From Pseudodesulfovibrio profundus (GTDB lineage: Bacteria > Desulfobacterota > Desulfovibrionia > Desulfovibrionales > Desulfovibrionaceae): a stretch of DNA of 64,000 bases. Below are positions 8,362 through 18,712 of the stretch, piece after piece (position 1 is the stretch's first letter; every line of letters begins with the position of its first letter). The position numbers and the translations under genes are program-made. The stretch covers positions 3,447,001-3,511,000 of the forward strand of contig NZ_LT907975.1 of NCBI RefSeq assembly GCF_900217235.1, in the 5' to 3' direction. The notes under the pieces were generated by a model, which was not told the DNA's origin, searched no databases, and was given only the letters and a program-made list of their open reading frames with translations.

Positions 8362-10440
8362 ATGGCATCAAACATTACCATGACCGAAGCGTCCGAACCG
8401 ATAGGAGGGGCCAAACAAGGCGTAAAAATTGCCGTTGTTTTGGCTTTTGTGCTGGTTTTGTCCGCGGGGATGGCTTTTCTGGGTGGCCGGGCCATCGATG
8501 AAAAGCGTCAGGTGACCCTGGATAATCAGGAGAAACGGCTTCGACTCCTCGCCCACGGGCGGGCTCAGATGGTCGAGGCGTGGCTGGAGAATCTTTCTCA
8601 GCAGGGTGACCGGCTGATTAAGTCGGACCTGTTCCGGCTCTACGCCGCTGAAGTTGATTCGATCAACGGCGACCTGGCATCCATTTTCGGGGCAATTCCC
8701 GGGCAGGATGTCGACAGCGGCGTGCCTGAATTGGCCCAGCAGTTGCCGATGATGCAGAACATGCTGCGCGAATTTTCCGCCTATGCCGGGTTCGTCAATG
8801 CACGAATCCTCAACCGGGAAGGCGACGCTTATATCGCCACGGATGGTCATCTGCCTCCCATGCTCGCCGAACAGGTGGCACAGGCCTCCGAGGCTATCCG
8901 CACGAAGTCCCCACGGTTCTCGCCCCTCAGAAAAACCGGGCAGGGAGTTGAGCTGGACGTATACGTGCCCATCTTCCCGCCGGACGATACCGATGGCGAA
9001 CAGGCACCGGTTGGTACCCTGATGATTACACGACAGGTCTCGGGGCAGATCACTGAACTGCTTTCCAATTCGTCCCTGTCGGCTGAAGGTGAGAAAACCC
9101 GCCTTATGCAGCGCATGGGCAATGTGTACAGGGAAGTGACACCCTGGACCGCTTCGGGGTTCTCGGATGTGGTGGCTGATATTTCTTTGAATGAGGACAA
9201 CATCCTGCCCTTTGCCCAGCGGAGCAGTCTGTCGGATGAGAGCAGCAAGGTGTTCTCCATGGCTGTCCCGGTGAATGGGCCGCAGTGGTGGATCGTTCAG
9301 GAAGCCGGAGCACAAGGTGTTCTCGGCCCCATCGAGAGCTACAGTGGTACGGTCTATGTGGTCACCGGACTGGGTGTACTGACCGCCTTCCTGATGGCCG
9401 GGCTTGCCTGGTGGGTCATGGCCGGGGTGCAGTCAAAACGTGTTGCAGCCGAATTCAAGGCGCTGGCGTTGCAGATCGAGGACCAGAAGCGGTTCATCGA
9501 CTCAATCAATGCCAATATCGAAGAGTTCATCACGCTCAAGGATGCCGAAGGCAAGTACACGTACGTCAATGATGCCTTTGCCCTGGCTGTGGGCAGAAGC
9601 CGGGACGAGATCATCGGCATGGATGGCGTGGCAGTGTTTGGCTACGATACGGCCAAGCGCCTCTCTTCCATGGACGATATCGTTCTGATGGAAAATCGGC
9701 AGGTTGTCGTTAACGAGTCGGTCTTCCTGCGTTCTCAGCGTTACCGTTTCCAGATAGCGAAATCTCCTTATTGCGGTGCAGATGGCACCTGCATCGGCAT
9801 TGTCGAAGTGTATCGCGATATGACGGAATTTGTCGCCATACAGGAGAAGAACCGTCGGCTTATCCGTCGGGCCATGGAGGCTCTTGGTTCCACCATTGAA
9901 GCGGCAGATCCCTATCTGGGTGGTCACACAAAGCTGCTGGCCGGTTTATCGGTCGAGGTGGCTCGCCACATGCATTTGCCCGAGACCGATGTGGTGGAAA
10001 TTGAAACCGCGGCCAACCTCTCTCAGATAGGCAAGATGTTCGTGCCCAATGAGATTCTGACCAAACCCGGGAAGCTGACTCCTGAGGAAAAGGCGACCAT
10101 GGAAAATCATGTGGAGCACGCCTACCGCATCCTCAAGGATATCGATATTGCCGAAGGGGTGCTCATCGCCATTTACCAGATGAGTGAACATGTCGACGGC
10201 AGCGGGTATCCCAAGAAGCTGACAGGTAATGAAATCATTTTGCCTGCACGCATCCTGTCATCCCTCAACGCGTTTTGCGCCATGATTCGCCCCCGTTCAT
10301 ATCGCGGGGCCAAATCACCTGAGGATGCGCTGGGAATCCTGTTGCAGGAAAATACCAAATACGATCAGGACGTTGTTCACGCATTGGGCGAAGTGCTCAA
10401 AACCCCCACAGGGGAGCGCGTACTACGCGAAGAGTTGTAA
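8362..10440 (+). CDS. Membrane PAS / degenerate HD-GYP protein (DvhD-like c-di-GMP receptor candidate)
   Basis: ATG 8362 follows the site tggag; a longer open frame overlaps the protease gene. The 692-residue protein has a membrane helix at about 20-43, a periplasmic sensor domain of roughly 285 residues, a second helix at about 330-353, a PAS domain (about 376-492) and a C-terminal HD-GYP domain (about 503-692). The GYP part is intact (DGSGYPKKL), but the HD pair is Ser554-Gln555, the HH pair is Met607-Ser608 and the late Asp is Asn636. Several metal ligands are therefore lost and phosphodiesterase activity is unlikely. Being the last gene of a secretion/LapG operon, it probably replaces LapD by binding c-di-GMP in the cytoplasm and holding LapG in the periplasm. 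From memory, D. vulgaris has an unrelated LapD substitute called DvhD. Confidence 0.8.
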   Translation: MASNITMTEASEPIGGAKQGVKIAVVLAFVLVLSAGMAFLGGRAIDEKRQVTLDNQEKRLRLLAHGRAQMVEAWLENLSQQGDRLIKSDLFRLYAAEVDSINGDLASIFGAIPGQDVDSGVPELAQQLPMMQNMLREFSAYAGFVNARILNREGDAYIATDGHLPPMLAEQVAQASEAIRTKSPRFSPLRKTGQGVELDVYVPIFPPDDTDGEQAPVGTLMITRQVSGQITELLSNSSLSAEGEKTRLMQRMGNVYREVTPWTASGFSDVVADISLNEDNILPFAQRSSLSDESSKVFSMAVPVNGPQWWIVQEAGAQGVLGPIESYSGTVYVVTGLGVLTAFLMAGLAWWVMAGVQSKRVAAEFKALALQIEDQKRFIDSINANIEEFITLKDAEGKYTYVNDAFALAVGRSRDEIIGMDGVAVFGYDTAKRLSSMDDIVLMENRQVVVNESVFLRSQRYRFQIAKSPYCGADGTCIGIVEVYRDMTEFVAIQEKNRRLIRRAMEALGSTIEAADPYLGGHTKLLAGLSVEVARHMHLPETDVVEIETAANLSQIGKMFVPNEILTKPGKLTPEEKATMENHVEHAYRILKDIDIAEGVLIAIYQMSEHVDGSGYPKKLTGNEIILPARILSSLNAFCAMIRPRSYRGAKSPEDALGILLQENTKYDQDVVHALGEVLKTPTGERVLREEL

Positions 10441-10467
10441 TAACCGATCCGTCTGGTGTGGATCGCA

Positions 10468-10499
10468 AGTCCCGGTGTTTCGACGCCGGGACTTTTTTG
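10468..10499 (+). terminator. Intrinsic terminator of the secretion/LapG operon
   Basis: AGTCCCGG (10468-10475) pairs with CCGGGACT (10486-10493) and is followed by TTTTTT. It ends the operon that begins at 3938. Confidence 0.9.
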
Positions 10500-10672
10500 T
10501 CTCATGGTAAAAGTGAGCGGGAAGATGCAGCAAACTTTGACGAAAGTACGATTATACGTATATGAAGGGTAAGTTGAAAAATGTTGTATTGAGGTGTTCT
10601 TCTACCTGCCAACAATGATCCTCAGTATTGCTGTCGGCAGGTCCTTTTCCAAAGCGGCTAATCGGAGGTACG

Positions 10673-12526
10673 ATGCATGGTCTAGAGTTAGCTGCTCTTT
10701 CAGGAATTCTGGTCATTGGTATTCTTTGTCAGTGGATCGCCTGGCGCGTGAAACTGCCTGCAATACTCTTTCTTCTTTTATGCGGCATACTTGTCGGCCC
10801 GGTTTTACGATACCTTGAGCCGGATGCCCTTTTCGGAAATATGCTGTTTCCGTTCATTTCGCTGGCGGTTGCGGTCATCCTGTTTGAAGGAAGCCTGACG
10901 CTCCGGTTTCAGGATATTTCGGGTCTGCGAAAAGTCGTACGCAACATGATAACCATCGGAGCGGTACTGACCTGGGGCATCACCGCTGTGGCAACCCGGA
11001 TGCTCATGGGCTTTTCGTGGGAGATCGCCTTCCTTTTTGGCGCGCTCATGGTTGTTACCGGACCTACGGTTATCGTCCCCATGCTCAGGACCGTGCGTCC
11101 CAATGCCAACCTTTCAAATATCCTTCGGTGGGAAGGTATTCTTATCGATCCCATTGGTGCCACGCTGGCAGTGCTGGTATTCCAATTCATCGTGGCTGTC
11201 GGGCTTCAGGATGGCATTGCCGATATGGTGGCCGTATTCGGTAAAATACTGCTGATCGGTGGCGTGCTGGGGTCCATTTGCGGCTTTATCTTCAGTGTGG
11301 CCCTGCGCAAACATTGGATTCCTTCATTCCTGCACAACTTCTCGGCCCTTGCTCTGGTCTGCGCGGCCTTTGCCATTTCCGATACCCTCGAACCGGAATC
11401 GGGTCTTTTGACCGTGACGGTCATGGGCGTCTGGCTTGCCAACAGCAAGGGCGTCGAGGTCGTGGATATCCTCGACTTCAAGGAACACCTGAGCATGGTG
11501 CTGATTTCCATGCTGTTCATTATTTTGGCGGCTCGCATGGAGTTGTCGGTCTTCAATGATCTGGGTGTGTCGGCCCTGATTCTTTTCGGCGTGCTCCAGT
11601 TTGTGGCACGACCGATTTCAGCACAGGTATCTGCCTTTGGTTCCAAGCTGACAGGGGCCGAACGCCATTTCCTCTCGTGGATTGCCCCTAGAGGCATCGT
11701 GGCAGCGGCTATTTCCGCTGTCTTTGCCATCAAGCTGGAGTCTCTTGGCTATCCGGAAGCGCAGCAATTGGTTCCGCTGACGTTTGTCATGATCGTGGGG
11801 ACGGTCCTGTTGCAAAGCTTTACGGCCCGGCCCATAGCCCGATGGCTCAAGGTGGCGGAACCTGATCCCAAAGGGTTCCTTATTGTGGGGGCGGATATCC
11901 TGTCGCGCAATATTGCCACCTGTCTGGTGGAGAACGGATTTCGGGTACAGCTTACCGATCAGAACTGGAACAATGTCATGGCAGCGCGAATGGAAGGACT
12001 GCCTGCATACTGGGGAAATCCAGTATCAGAACATGCCGAGCGCCATTTGAACCTTGTCGGGGTGGGGCGACTGCTTGCTCTCAGCTCCAACAAGGAGTTG
12101 AATGCGCTGGCAGCCCAGCACTATCGCATTGAGTTCGGTGCCAGCAATGTTTTTACTGTCAGAAACAGGCAGCCGGATGATTCCGTGGAGACTGCCAAGT
12201 CCACGTTCCGATTGAGCGGACGCCCTCTGTTTGATGAAAAAGTAACGTACAAAAGTTTGATGGAATTGGTTGAAGGTGGCGCGGAACTCAAGACCACGCC
12301 ATTGACCGAGAAGTTCACATTTGAGGACTATCTCGATCAGTGCGAGGAGAAACGTATCCCATTATTTGCCATCACTCCTGGAGGCAGTCTCAGGATATTC
12401 ACCGGGGATGAGGATTTTACCCCCAAGACCGATTGGCGAATCGTCGGCACAGCTACTTGCGTGCCGTTACGGTCACTGGACAAGGACGGCAAGCACGTCC
12501 AGGAATCTGCCAAACAGTCGGACTGA
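10673..12526 (+). CDS. Cation/proton antiporter with C-terminal RCK (TrkA-N) domain
   Basis: ATG 10673 is preceded by ggagg. The 617-residue protein has about 12 hydrophobic segments over residues 1-400, with CPA-family features such as LPAILFLLLCGILVGPVL, FEGSLTLRF and ALMVVTGPTVIVPMLR. Near residue 400 a Rossmann-like regulatory domain begins (KGFLIVGADILSRNIATCL). It resembles TrkA-N/RCK domains that gate transport in response to nucleotides. It would exchange Na+ or K+ for protons across the inner membrane for pH and salt control. The gene is monocistronic between two terminators. The ion specificity is not evident. Confidence 0.87.
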   Translation: MHGLELAALSGILVIGILCQWIAWRVKLPAILFLLLCGILVGPVLRYLEPDALFGNMLFPFISLAVAVILFEGSLTLRFQDISGLRKVVRNMITIGAVLTWGITAVATRMLMGFSWEIAFLFGALMVVTGPTVIVPMLRTVRPNANLSNILRWEGILIDPIGATLAVLVFQFIVAVGLQDGIADMVAVFGKILLIGGVLGSICGFIFSVALRKHWIPSFLHNFSALALVCAAFAISDTLEPESGLLTVTVMGVWLANSKGVEVVDILDFKEHLSMVLISMLFIILAARMELSVFNDLGVSALILFGVLQFVARPISAQVSAFGSKLTGAERHFLSWIAPRGIVAAAISAVFAIKLESLGYPEAQQLVPLTFVMIVGTVLLQSFTARPIARWLKVAEPDPKGFLIVGADILSRNIATCLVENGFRVQLTDQNWNNVMAARMEGLPAYWGNPVSEHAERHLNLVGVGRLLALSSNKELNALAAQHYRIEFGASNVFTVRNRQPDDSVETAKSTFRLSGRPLFDEKVTYKSLMELVEGGAELKTTPLTEKFTFEDYLDQCEEKRIPLFAITPGGSLRIFTGDEDFTPKTDWRIVGTATCVPLRSLDKDGKHVQESAKQSD

Positions 12527-12565
12527 TTCATGTGCGCTGAATAGGGAAGAACCAATAGTGAGAAA

Positions 12566-12595
12566 AAAAGGGGCGTCCAGATGGACGCCCCTTTT
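12566..12595. terminator. Bidirectional terminator between convergent antiporter and RND genes
   Basis: The 13-bp stem AAAAGGGGCGTCC (12566-12578) pairs with GGACGCCCCTTTT (12583-12595) across the loop AGAT. A on the left and T on the right allow termination in both directions, which suits two converging genes. Confidence 0.92.
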
Positions 12596-12597
12596 GC

Positions 12598-15500
12598 TTA
12601 TTGCTCTTTAGTCGATTTGAAGCCGATTGTTCGTCGTAGGAGTTTTCCGGTTTTGGCCGCTGCTCCCTGTACTCCGGCATAGAGGGCCGGGACAACGATG
12701 ACGCCAAGAATGGTGGCTGCGATCATACCGCCGAAAACCGATGTTCCGAGGGCGTGTCGGCTGGCAGAGCCTGCACCGCTCGCTGTCACCAGCGGGATAA
12801 CGCCGAGAATGAAGGCAAAGGAAGTCATGAGAATGGGACGGAACCGGAGATTGGCAGCCTCAAGCGCTGCTTCTCGGAGGCTGAGTCCTTTTTCATGCTG
12901 TTCTTTGGCAAACTCGACGATCAGAATGGCGTTTTTGGCAGCCAGACCAATGAGCATGACCAGTCCGATCTGCGCATAGACGTTGTTTTCCAACCCGCGC
13001 ATCCACTGCGAGGCCATGGCTCCGAAGATGCCGAGCGGCACACAGAGGATGACGGCGAACGGAGTCGCCCAGCTTTCATACTGCGCAGCAAGAACCAGGA
13101 AGACCATGACAACGGCAAGGGCAAAGACCATGGCGGTCTGTCCTCCGGCGTTCTTTTCCTGATAGGCGATGCCTGTCCACTCATACCCGTAGCCATCCGG
13201 GAGGTTCTGCCGTGCAGCAGCCTCCATGGCGGCCATGGCCTGACCGGAACTGACTCCGGGAGCCGGGTTGGCCGTGATCTCAACCGTTTTGAAGATGTTG
13301 TACCGCTGCACATACTCCGGACCGGTTGTCCTTTCGGCTTCGGCTACGGTTGAAAGCGGGACCATCTTGCCATCTTCCGAACGCATGTAGAAGCGGGAGA
13401 TATCCTGAATCTTGGTTCGGTACTCGGGCTCGGCCTGTGCCATGACGCGGTAGGTGCGTCCGTACTTGTTGAAGTCGTTGATGTAGTAACCGCCGAGGTA
13501 CGTCTGCATGGTCTGGAATACCTGATTGACCGGTACTCCCATCTTTTTGACCTTGTCGCGATCCAGTTCCACGGAAAATTGCGGAACATTGGTGGAGAAA
13601 GTCGTAAAGCTTGAGGCGATTTCGGGCAGTTGGTTGACTTCCGACATAAAGGATCGGGAGACAGCCGACAGGTCTGTCAGTGCGCCACCGGTGCGATCCT
13701 GCAGTTCAAATTGCAGGCCGCCGGTCGAGCTGAGACCACGAATCGGAGGCGGTCCAAATCCCATGACGATGCCGTCCTGAATCCTGTTGAATTCAGCTTG
13801 AGCCCGCCCCATGATCGCCTGGTAACTGAGGTCCGGAGTCGTACGCTCTGACCAGTCATCCAAAACGACGAACAGGGCCGAGTTGTAGGATGAATAGGAC
13901 CCGGTCAGCAGGCTGAAACCGCCCAGTGTGACGAAGCTGCGGATGCCCGGTGCATTTTTGAGGTATTCCTCAACCTGCTGGACAGCCATGTCGCTTCGAT
14001 CCAAAGAGGCAGCTTCAGGAAGCATGCAGTTGACAATGAAGTATCCCTGATCTTCGTCCGGCACAAAGCCTGATGGCAGTATCTTGAGGAAACCACCGGC
14101 TCCGGCTGTCAGTGCGATAACCACGAGCAGCCCAAGAATGGAGCGTCGGACCATCAGCGAAACACCGGAGTTGTAGCGGGCGGTCACCCAGTCGAAGATG
14201 AGGTTGAATTTATCGAAAAACCATCCCAGTGGTCCGCCGATTGGCGTATAAGGCCGGAGCAGCAGGGCACTGAGCGCTGGTGACAAAGTCAGCGCGTTGA
14301 TTGATGAAATCAGAACGGAGACAGACAGTGTCAGGGCAAACTGTTTGTAGAGCTGACCGGTGATACCGCCCATGAAGGCGACAGGTATGAAGACCGCTAC
14401 CAGTACCAACGTCGAAGCGATGATCGGCCCGGTTACTTCCTTCATGGCCTTGATGGTGGCATCTTTGGCTGACAGGCCCTCTTCGTCAATTATTCGCTGC
14501 GTTGCCTCGACCACGACAATGGCGTCATCAACAACAATACCAATGGCGAGGACAAGCCCGAACAATGTCAGTGTGTTGATGGAGAAGTCGAGCATGGGGA
14601 ACAGGGCAAAGGTACCGATCAGAGAGACTGGCACACAGATCATCGGGATGAGCGTTGTGCGCCAGTTCTGCAGGAAGACGAACACCACGATGAAGACGAG
14701 GACCAGAGCTTCAATAAGGGTGCTTTGGACCTCTTCAATGGACGACTCAACAAACAGTGTCGTGTCGTATGGGATCTGATATTCCACTCCCTGCGGGAAG
14801 TATTGGGCCAGGTTGTCCATCACGTTACGCACTTCAGATGCTACGTTCAGGGCATTGGCGCCGGGAAGCTGGTAGATCAGCAACGATGCCGTGTCCTGTC
14901 CGTTCAGACGGGCGAAAGTGTAGTAGTTGCGTGATCCCAGTTCCACTCGGGCCACATCCCTGATGCGGGTGGTGGAGCCGTCTTCATTGGCCTTGAGAAG
15001 GATCGCGCCGAACTCTTCGGGATCCGCCAGTCGTCCCTGAACGCGCAAGGACATCTGGTACTGCTGGCCTTTGGGGGTCGGGGGCATGCCGATCTGTCCG
15101 GCCGGTGCCTGAACGTTCTGCTCCTGCACTGCCTGAATGACATCCGTTACGGTCAAGCCGTAGGTGGCGAGCTTGTTCGGCTCCAGCCAGAGGCGCATTC
15201 CGTAGTCCTTGTCACCAAACAGGGAAACATCGCCAACACCCTCGATACGACGCAAGGCATCATAGAGGTTGATTTTGGCGTAGTTGTTCAGGAACAGGGA
15301 GTCGTATTGCGGTTCTTTTGACGTCAGATTGATGATGAGAACGATGTCAGGCGACCGTTTGCGAACGGAGATACCTGCATTGCGTACTTCCTGGGGCAGC
15401 TGTGCCGCAGCGAGGTTGACGCGGTTCTGTACATCAACAGTCGCCAGTTCAAGGTCTCTGCCCAGGTCGAATGTGACGTTGAGGGCCATGGAGCCGTCGT

Positions 15501-15753
15501 TGGCCGAGATGGAGGACATGTACATCATGTCCTGGGCGCCGTTGACCTGCTCTTCGATAGGCGTTGCCACCGATTCCATGACGGTCTCCGCATCGGCGCC
15601 GATATAGTTGGCGCGGACACTGACCGATGGCGGTGCGATTTCCGGGTACTGCGCGATGGGCAGTGAGAAAAGACTCAGTGTCCCGACCAGCAGAATGATG
15701 ATCGCGACAACCGAGGCAAAAATAGGGCGATTGATGAAGAATTGGACGAACAT
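12598..15753 (-). CDS. RND multidrug efflux pump inner-membrane subunit (HAE1/AcrB family)
   Basis: The 1051-residue product has the length of AcrB-type pumps. It starts [24 protein letters not shown], a signature first helix (quoted here to 20: [20 protein letters not shown]). The proton-relay pair of helix 4 is present in [19 protein letters not shown], and the second-half motifs [14 protein letters not shown] and [16 protein letters not shown] are intact. Such pumps capture drugs, bile salts or solvents from the periplasm and export them through a TolC-type duct with a fusion protein. The fusion-protein gene ends three bases upstream, so the two are co-transcribed. No outer-membrane factor is in this operon; the TolC-like protein at 31394-32719 or another could serve. 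Confidence 0.95.
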   Translation of the reverse strand: MFVQFFINRPIFASVVAIIILLVGTLSLFSLPIAQYPEIAPPSVSVRANYIGADAETVMESVATPIEEQVNGAQDMMYMSSISANDGSMALNVTFDLGRDLELATVDVQNRVNLAAAQLPQEVRNAGISVRKRSPDIVLIINLTSKEPQYDSLFLNNYAKINLYDALRRIEGVGDVSLFGDKDYGMRLWLEPNKLATYGLTVTDVIQAVQEQNVQAPAGQIGMPPTPKGQQYQMSLRVQGRLADPEEFGAILLKANEDGSTTRIRDVARVELGSRNYYTFARLNGQDTASLLIYQLPGANALNVASEVRNVMDNLAQYFPQGVEYQIPYDTTLFVESSIEEVQSTLIEALVLVFIVVFVFLQNWRTTLIPMICVPVSLIGTFALFPMLDFSINTLTLFGLVLAIGIVVDDAIVVVEATQRIIDEEGLSAKDATIKAMKEVTGPIIASTLVLVAVFIPVAFMGGITGQLYKQFALTLSVSVLISSINALTLSPALSALLLRPYTPIGGPLGWFFDKFNLIFDWVTARYNSGVSLMVRRSILGLLVVIALTAGAGGFLKILPSGFVPDEDQGYFIVNCMLPEAASLDRSDMAVQQVEEYLKNAPGIRSFVTLGGFSLLTGSYSSYNSALFVVLDDWSERTTPDLSYQAIMGRAQAEFNRIQDGIVMGFGPPPIRGLSSTGGLQFELQDRTGGALTDLSAVSRSFMSEVNQLPEIASSFTTFSTNVPQFSVELDRDKVKKMGVPVNQVFQTMQTYLGGYYINDFNKYGRTYRVMAQAEPEYRTKIQDISRFYMRSEDGKMVPLSTVAEAERTTGPEYVQRYNIFKTVEITANPAPGVSSGQAMAAMEAAARQNLPDGYGYEWTGIAYQEKNAGGQTAMVFALAVVMVFLVLAAQYESWATPFAVILCVPLGIFGAMASQWMRGLENNVYAQIGLVMLIGLAAKNAILIVEFAKEQHEKGLSLREAALEAANLRFRPILMTSFAFILGVIPLVTASGAGSASRHALGTSVFGGMIAATILGVIVVPALYAGVQGAAAKTGKLLRRTIGFKSTKEQ

Positions 15754-15756
15754 GGC

Positions 15757-16977
15757 TTAGCCGTCCTTGTTCTCAGCACCATCTTGGTCGCTGTTTGACT
15801 CGTTTGGCTGGGATGAATTCAGATCAACCTCTTCGCCACCCGGCTTTGTCATGGGAACGACAATGGGCTTGATTTCCATGCCCGGGCGCAGTCGACGGAC
15901 ATCATCCGTGACAATAAGATCATCAGGGGAGAGCCCTTCTTTGACTACGACGAAGTTGTCGACTTCATATCCGGTCTCAACAGGCTGGTTCACGAGCTTG
16001 TTGTCCTGATCAACCTTGTAGATGGAGGTCATGCCCTGCACGTCGATGATGCTGCGGGAAGGAACGACAATGGCATCTTTGGTTTCTTCGATAAGGATGA
16101 GAACACGGCTGTACTGTCCGGGACGAAGAAGGCCGTCCGGATTCGGGAACTGGACTCGAATGCCCAGTGTGCCGGTCTTCGGATCAACGGCGCGGTCAAC
16201 CATGCTCAACTGACCGGAGTGTTCGTATTCGGTACCATCGGAAAGCAGCATCCTGAGGCCGTCGTCGGGAAGGTTGCTCTGCTCCCGGTTGCGTTTGGCT
16301 TTGAGGTAGTCGGCTTCATTGACACTGAAAGAAACATAGACCGGATCGACGGTGGAAATGGTGGCGAGCAGGGTGGATTCGCCCTTACCCACGAGGTTGC
16401 CGACATCAACCTGAACACGACCGATGATGCCATCGATGGGCGAATAGATTTTGGTGTATCCCAACTGTATGTTGGCATTTTCGACCTGGGCCTTGTTCTG
16501 GCGAACTTTGGCCTGATAGGTGCTGAAGCTGGTCTGGTAGGACTCGAACTCGGTCTGGCTGACCACTCCTTCTTTAAGGAGTTTTGAGTAACGGGCCATG
16601 TCTTTTTTTGCTTTTTCCAGCAATGCCTGATTGTAATCAAGCTCCGATTTTGCCTCTTTGAGGTCTTCCTCGAAAGGTTTCGGGTCGATGACGAATAACA
16701 AATCGCCTTTTTTGACTGCCCGACCTTCCTCAAACTGCTTTTCAAGAAGGAACCCTTCTACCCGGGCTCGTATGTCGACTGTATCAACAGCACTTATCTG
16801 ACCAATGAATTCGCCCCAATTGGGCATGTCTCTCGTTTCGACTTTTGACACCTTCAGCGGTCTGACTTCGGGTGCAGCTGCCTGTTTTTCTTCGTTTTCC
16901 GTACAGCCGGAAAAAACGAGACCAACGAGACAGAGAAAAATGACGGGGAAAATGGGAGCTGCTTTTTTGTATGGCAT
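15757..16977 (-). CDS. RND efflux periplasmic adaptor lipoprotein (AcrA/MexA family)
   Basis: The start at 16977 is chosen because aaagg lies seven bases upstream. It gives a lipoprotein signal (hydrophobic residues 8-22, then VFSGC with Cys25 as the lipidated residue). The 406-residue protein has the adaptor order: barrel strand VDTVDIRARVEGFLLEKQFE, lipoyl half GDLLFVIDPKPFEEDL, coiled-coil hairpin, IYSPIDGIIGRVQVDVGNLV, and beta-barrel/membrane-proximal domains. The C-terminal 30 residues are acidic and Asn/Ser-rich. It links the inner-membrane pump encoded three bases downstream to an outer-membrane channel. No local TetR or MarR regulator was found. Confidence 0.93.
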   Translation of the reverse strand: MPYKKAAPIFPVIFLCLVGLVFSGCTENEEKQAAAPEVRPLKVSKVETRDMPNWGEFIGQISAVDTVDIRARVEGFLLEKQFEEGRAVKKGDLLFVIDPKPFEEDLKEAKSELDYNQALLEKAKKDMARYSKLLKEGVVSQTEFESYQTSFSTYQAKVRQNKAQVENANIQLGYTKIYSPIDGIIGRVQVDVGNLVGKGESTLLATISTVDPVYVSFSVNEADYLKAKRNREQSNLPDDGLRMLLSDGTEYEHSGQLSMVDRAVDPKTGTLGIRVQFPNPDGLLRPGQYSRVLILIEETKDAIVVPSRSIIDVQGMTSIYKVDQDNKLVNQPVETGYEVDNFVVVKEGLSPDDLIVTDDVRRLRPGMEIKPIVVPMTKPGGEEVDLNSSQPNESNSDQDGAENKDG

Positions 16978-17190
16978 CGGCATACCTTTGAAAAGACTGT
17001 TAATATTGTTTGATTCCATCAGGGAGTGTAACCAGAAAAGCCTATTCATATCAAATATTATTTCTCCTTAACATAATACGTATGCGGTTTTATTGGCAGA
17101 TGGTATTTTTTGTCTTTTCTCATTGTTGACTCGGGACCTTGCAGCCTTTACTTACAGTTGTACCAACAATATCGCAGACTGGAGGAGAGG

Positions 17191-17478
17191 ATGGCTGACA
17201 AACCGTGCAAAGAAAACCCCATGCAGGGGATTCCTATGGGCATCAATTTTACCACGTTTATCTATTCCCTGTCGTCTTCGGCCATGGTCGCCCTGGGTGA
17301 AGCCGCTGACCCCAGCACCGGGAAGACTGAATTTCACCCGCAGATGGCCAAACACACCATCGATGTGCTCGGCATGTTGAAGCAAAAATTCGACCAGGGG
17401 TTGGACGAAGACGAACGGAAGCTGTTGTGCGATATCGTCTATGACCTTCGCATGACCTACGTGAACAAATCCAAATAA
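17191..17478 (+). CDS. DUF1844 family protein
   Basis: The ATG at 17191 follows ggaggagagg; the upstream open frame has no such site. The 95-residue protein carries the DUF1844 core: FTTFIYSLSSSAMVALGEA, then a segment with MAKHTIDVLGMLKQKFDQGL and a closing helix CDIVYDLRMTYV. It has no membrane helix or signal peptide. The family is widespread, small and of unknown function. It lies 11 bases upstream of argC and so is probably co-transcribed with it. A link to arginine synthesis is not established. Confidence 0.8.
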   Translation: MADKPCKENPMQGIPMGINFTTFIYSLSSSAMVALGEAADPSTGKTEFHPQMAKHTIDVLGMLKQKFDQGLDEDERKLLCDIVYDLRMTYVNKSK

Positions 17479-17489
17479 GAGAAGAGAAT

Positions 17490-18545
17490 ATGTCTCAACT
17501 AATCAAGGCGGGTCTGGTCGGCGTCACCGGCTATACCGGCATGGAGTTGGCGCGGCTGATGACGCACCACTCGTCCATGGAACTCGTCCGCGCAACGTCC
17601 CGCTCCGAGGCTGGTAAAACCCTGGCCGATATCTATCCTTTCCTGACCCGACTGCCGCTTGGTGAGCTGGTCATCTCCCAGCCCGACCCGGCTGATCTGG
17701 CTGCCGAGTGTGATGTGGTCTTTCTTGCCGTGCCGCACAAGACAGCCATGGAGATAGCCGCAGAGCTGCTGGATGAAGGCGTTAAGGTCGTCGATCTGTC
17801 AGCCGATTTCCGCATCAATGACAAGGCCACGTATGAAGAGTGGTATGCCACCGAGCACACCAAGCCGGAATATCTGGCTGAGGCCGTATACGGACTGCCC
17901 GAACTGTATCTTGATGAGATTATGGGTGCGCGGTTGATCGCCAATCCCGGTTGTTATCCGACATCGGCCATTCTCGGGCTGACGCCTGCCCTGTCTGCCG
18001 GTCTGGTCAGCACCGAGAATATCGTCATTGATTCCAAGTCCGGTACCTCCGGTGCAGGGCGTGGCGCCAAGGTCGGCACGCTCTTCTGTGAAGTGCATGA
18101 CTCCTTCAAAGCGTACGGTCTTGCTTCCCATCGTCATACCCCGGAGATCGAGCAGGAGATTTCCAAAGTAGCTGGCAAGGACATCACCGTATCTTTCAAC
18201 ACACATCTGCTCCCCATTGATCGCGGCATCCTGTCCACCATGTATACGACCCTCAGCGGCGAGCATACAGTGGATGATGTGCTTGAAGTGTATACGGAGT
18301 TCTACGCTGACAAGCCCATGGTTCGCGTGCTGCCCAAAGGGCAACTGCCCGAGACCCGCTACGTGCGAGGTACGGTCTTCTGCGATATCGGGATTGTCGT
18401 CGATCCGCGCACTAACCGCTTGATTGTGGTTTCCGCCATCGACAACCTGTGTCGCGGTGCTTCCGGTCAGGCACTCATGAATGCCAATCTGATTTGCGGG
18501 CTTGATATCGACGAAGGGCTGCCCATGGCCCCCATGATGCCCTAG
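17490..18545 (+). CDS. argC: N-acetyl-gamma-glutamyl-phosphate reductase
   Basis: The 351-residue protein is of normal length for ArgC. It has an NADPH-binding start (LVGVTGYTGMELARL), the catalytic cysteine in IANPGCYPTSAILGL, the conserved SKSGTSGAGRGAKVG loop, and the late histidine region LASHRHTPEIEQE. It reduces N-acetyl-glutamyl phosphate to the semialdehyde in arginine biosynthesis, in the cytoplasm. It is transcribed with the DUF1844 gene and followed by a terminator. Other arg genes are not in the window. Confidence 0.96.
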   Translation: MSQLIKAGLVGVTGYTGMELARLMTHHSSMELVRATSRSEAGKTLADIYPFLTRLPLGELVISQPDPADLAAECDVVFLAVPHKTAMEIAAELLDEGVKVVDLSADFRINDKATYEEWYATEHTKPEYLAEAVYGLPELYLDEIMGARLIANPGCYPTSAILGLTPALSAGLVSTENIVIDSKSGTSGAGRGAKVGTLFCEVHDSFKAYGLASHRHTPEIEQEISKVAGKDITVSFNTHLLPIDRGILSTMYTTLSGEHTVDDVLEVYTEFYADKPMVRVLPKGQLPETRYVRGTVFCDIGIVVDPRTNRLIVVSAIDNLCRGASGQALMNANLICGLDIDEGLPMAPMMP

Positions 18546-18569
18546 CGCATTGGAATTACGTGAAATCAG

Positions 18570-18597
18570 AAGGCCGCTCGCAAGGGTGGCCTTTTTT
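18570..18597 (+). terminator. Terminator after argC
   Basis: AAGGCC (18570-18575) pairs with GGCCTT (18588-18593), followed by a T run. The stem is short, but it is well placed 25 bases after the argC stop. Confidence 0.7.
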
Positions 18598-18712
18598 CAT
18601 GGCAGAGCCAGTCATAACGAAAAGTTATCGCAGGGCTAACGAAACACGATTATACATTCTTGTAATCTCATCCTATGAGGGCTTTAAGAAAACTGCAAAA
18701 AGGAGCACTCAT

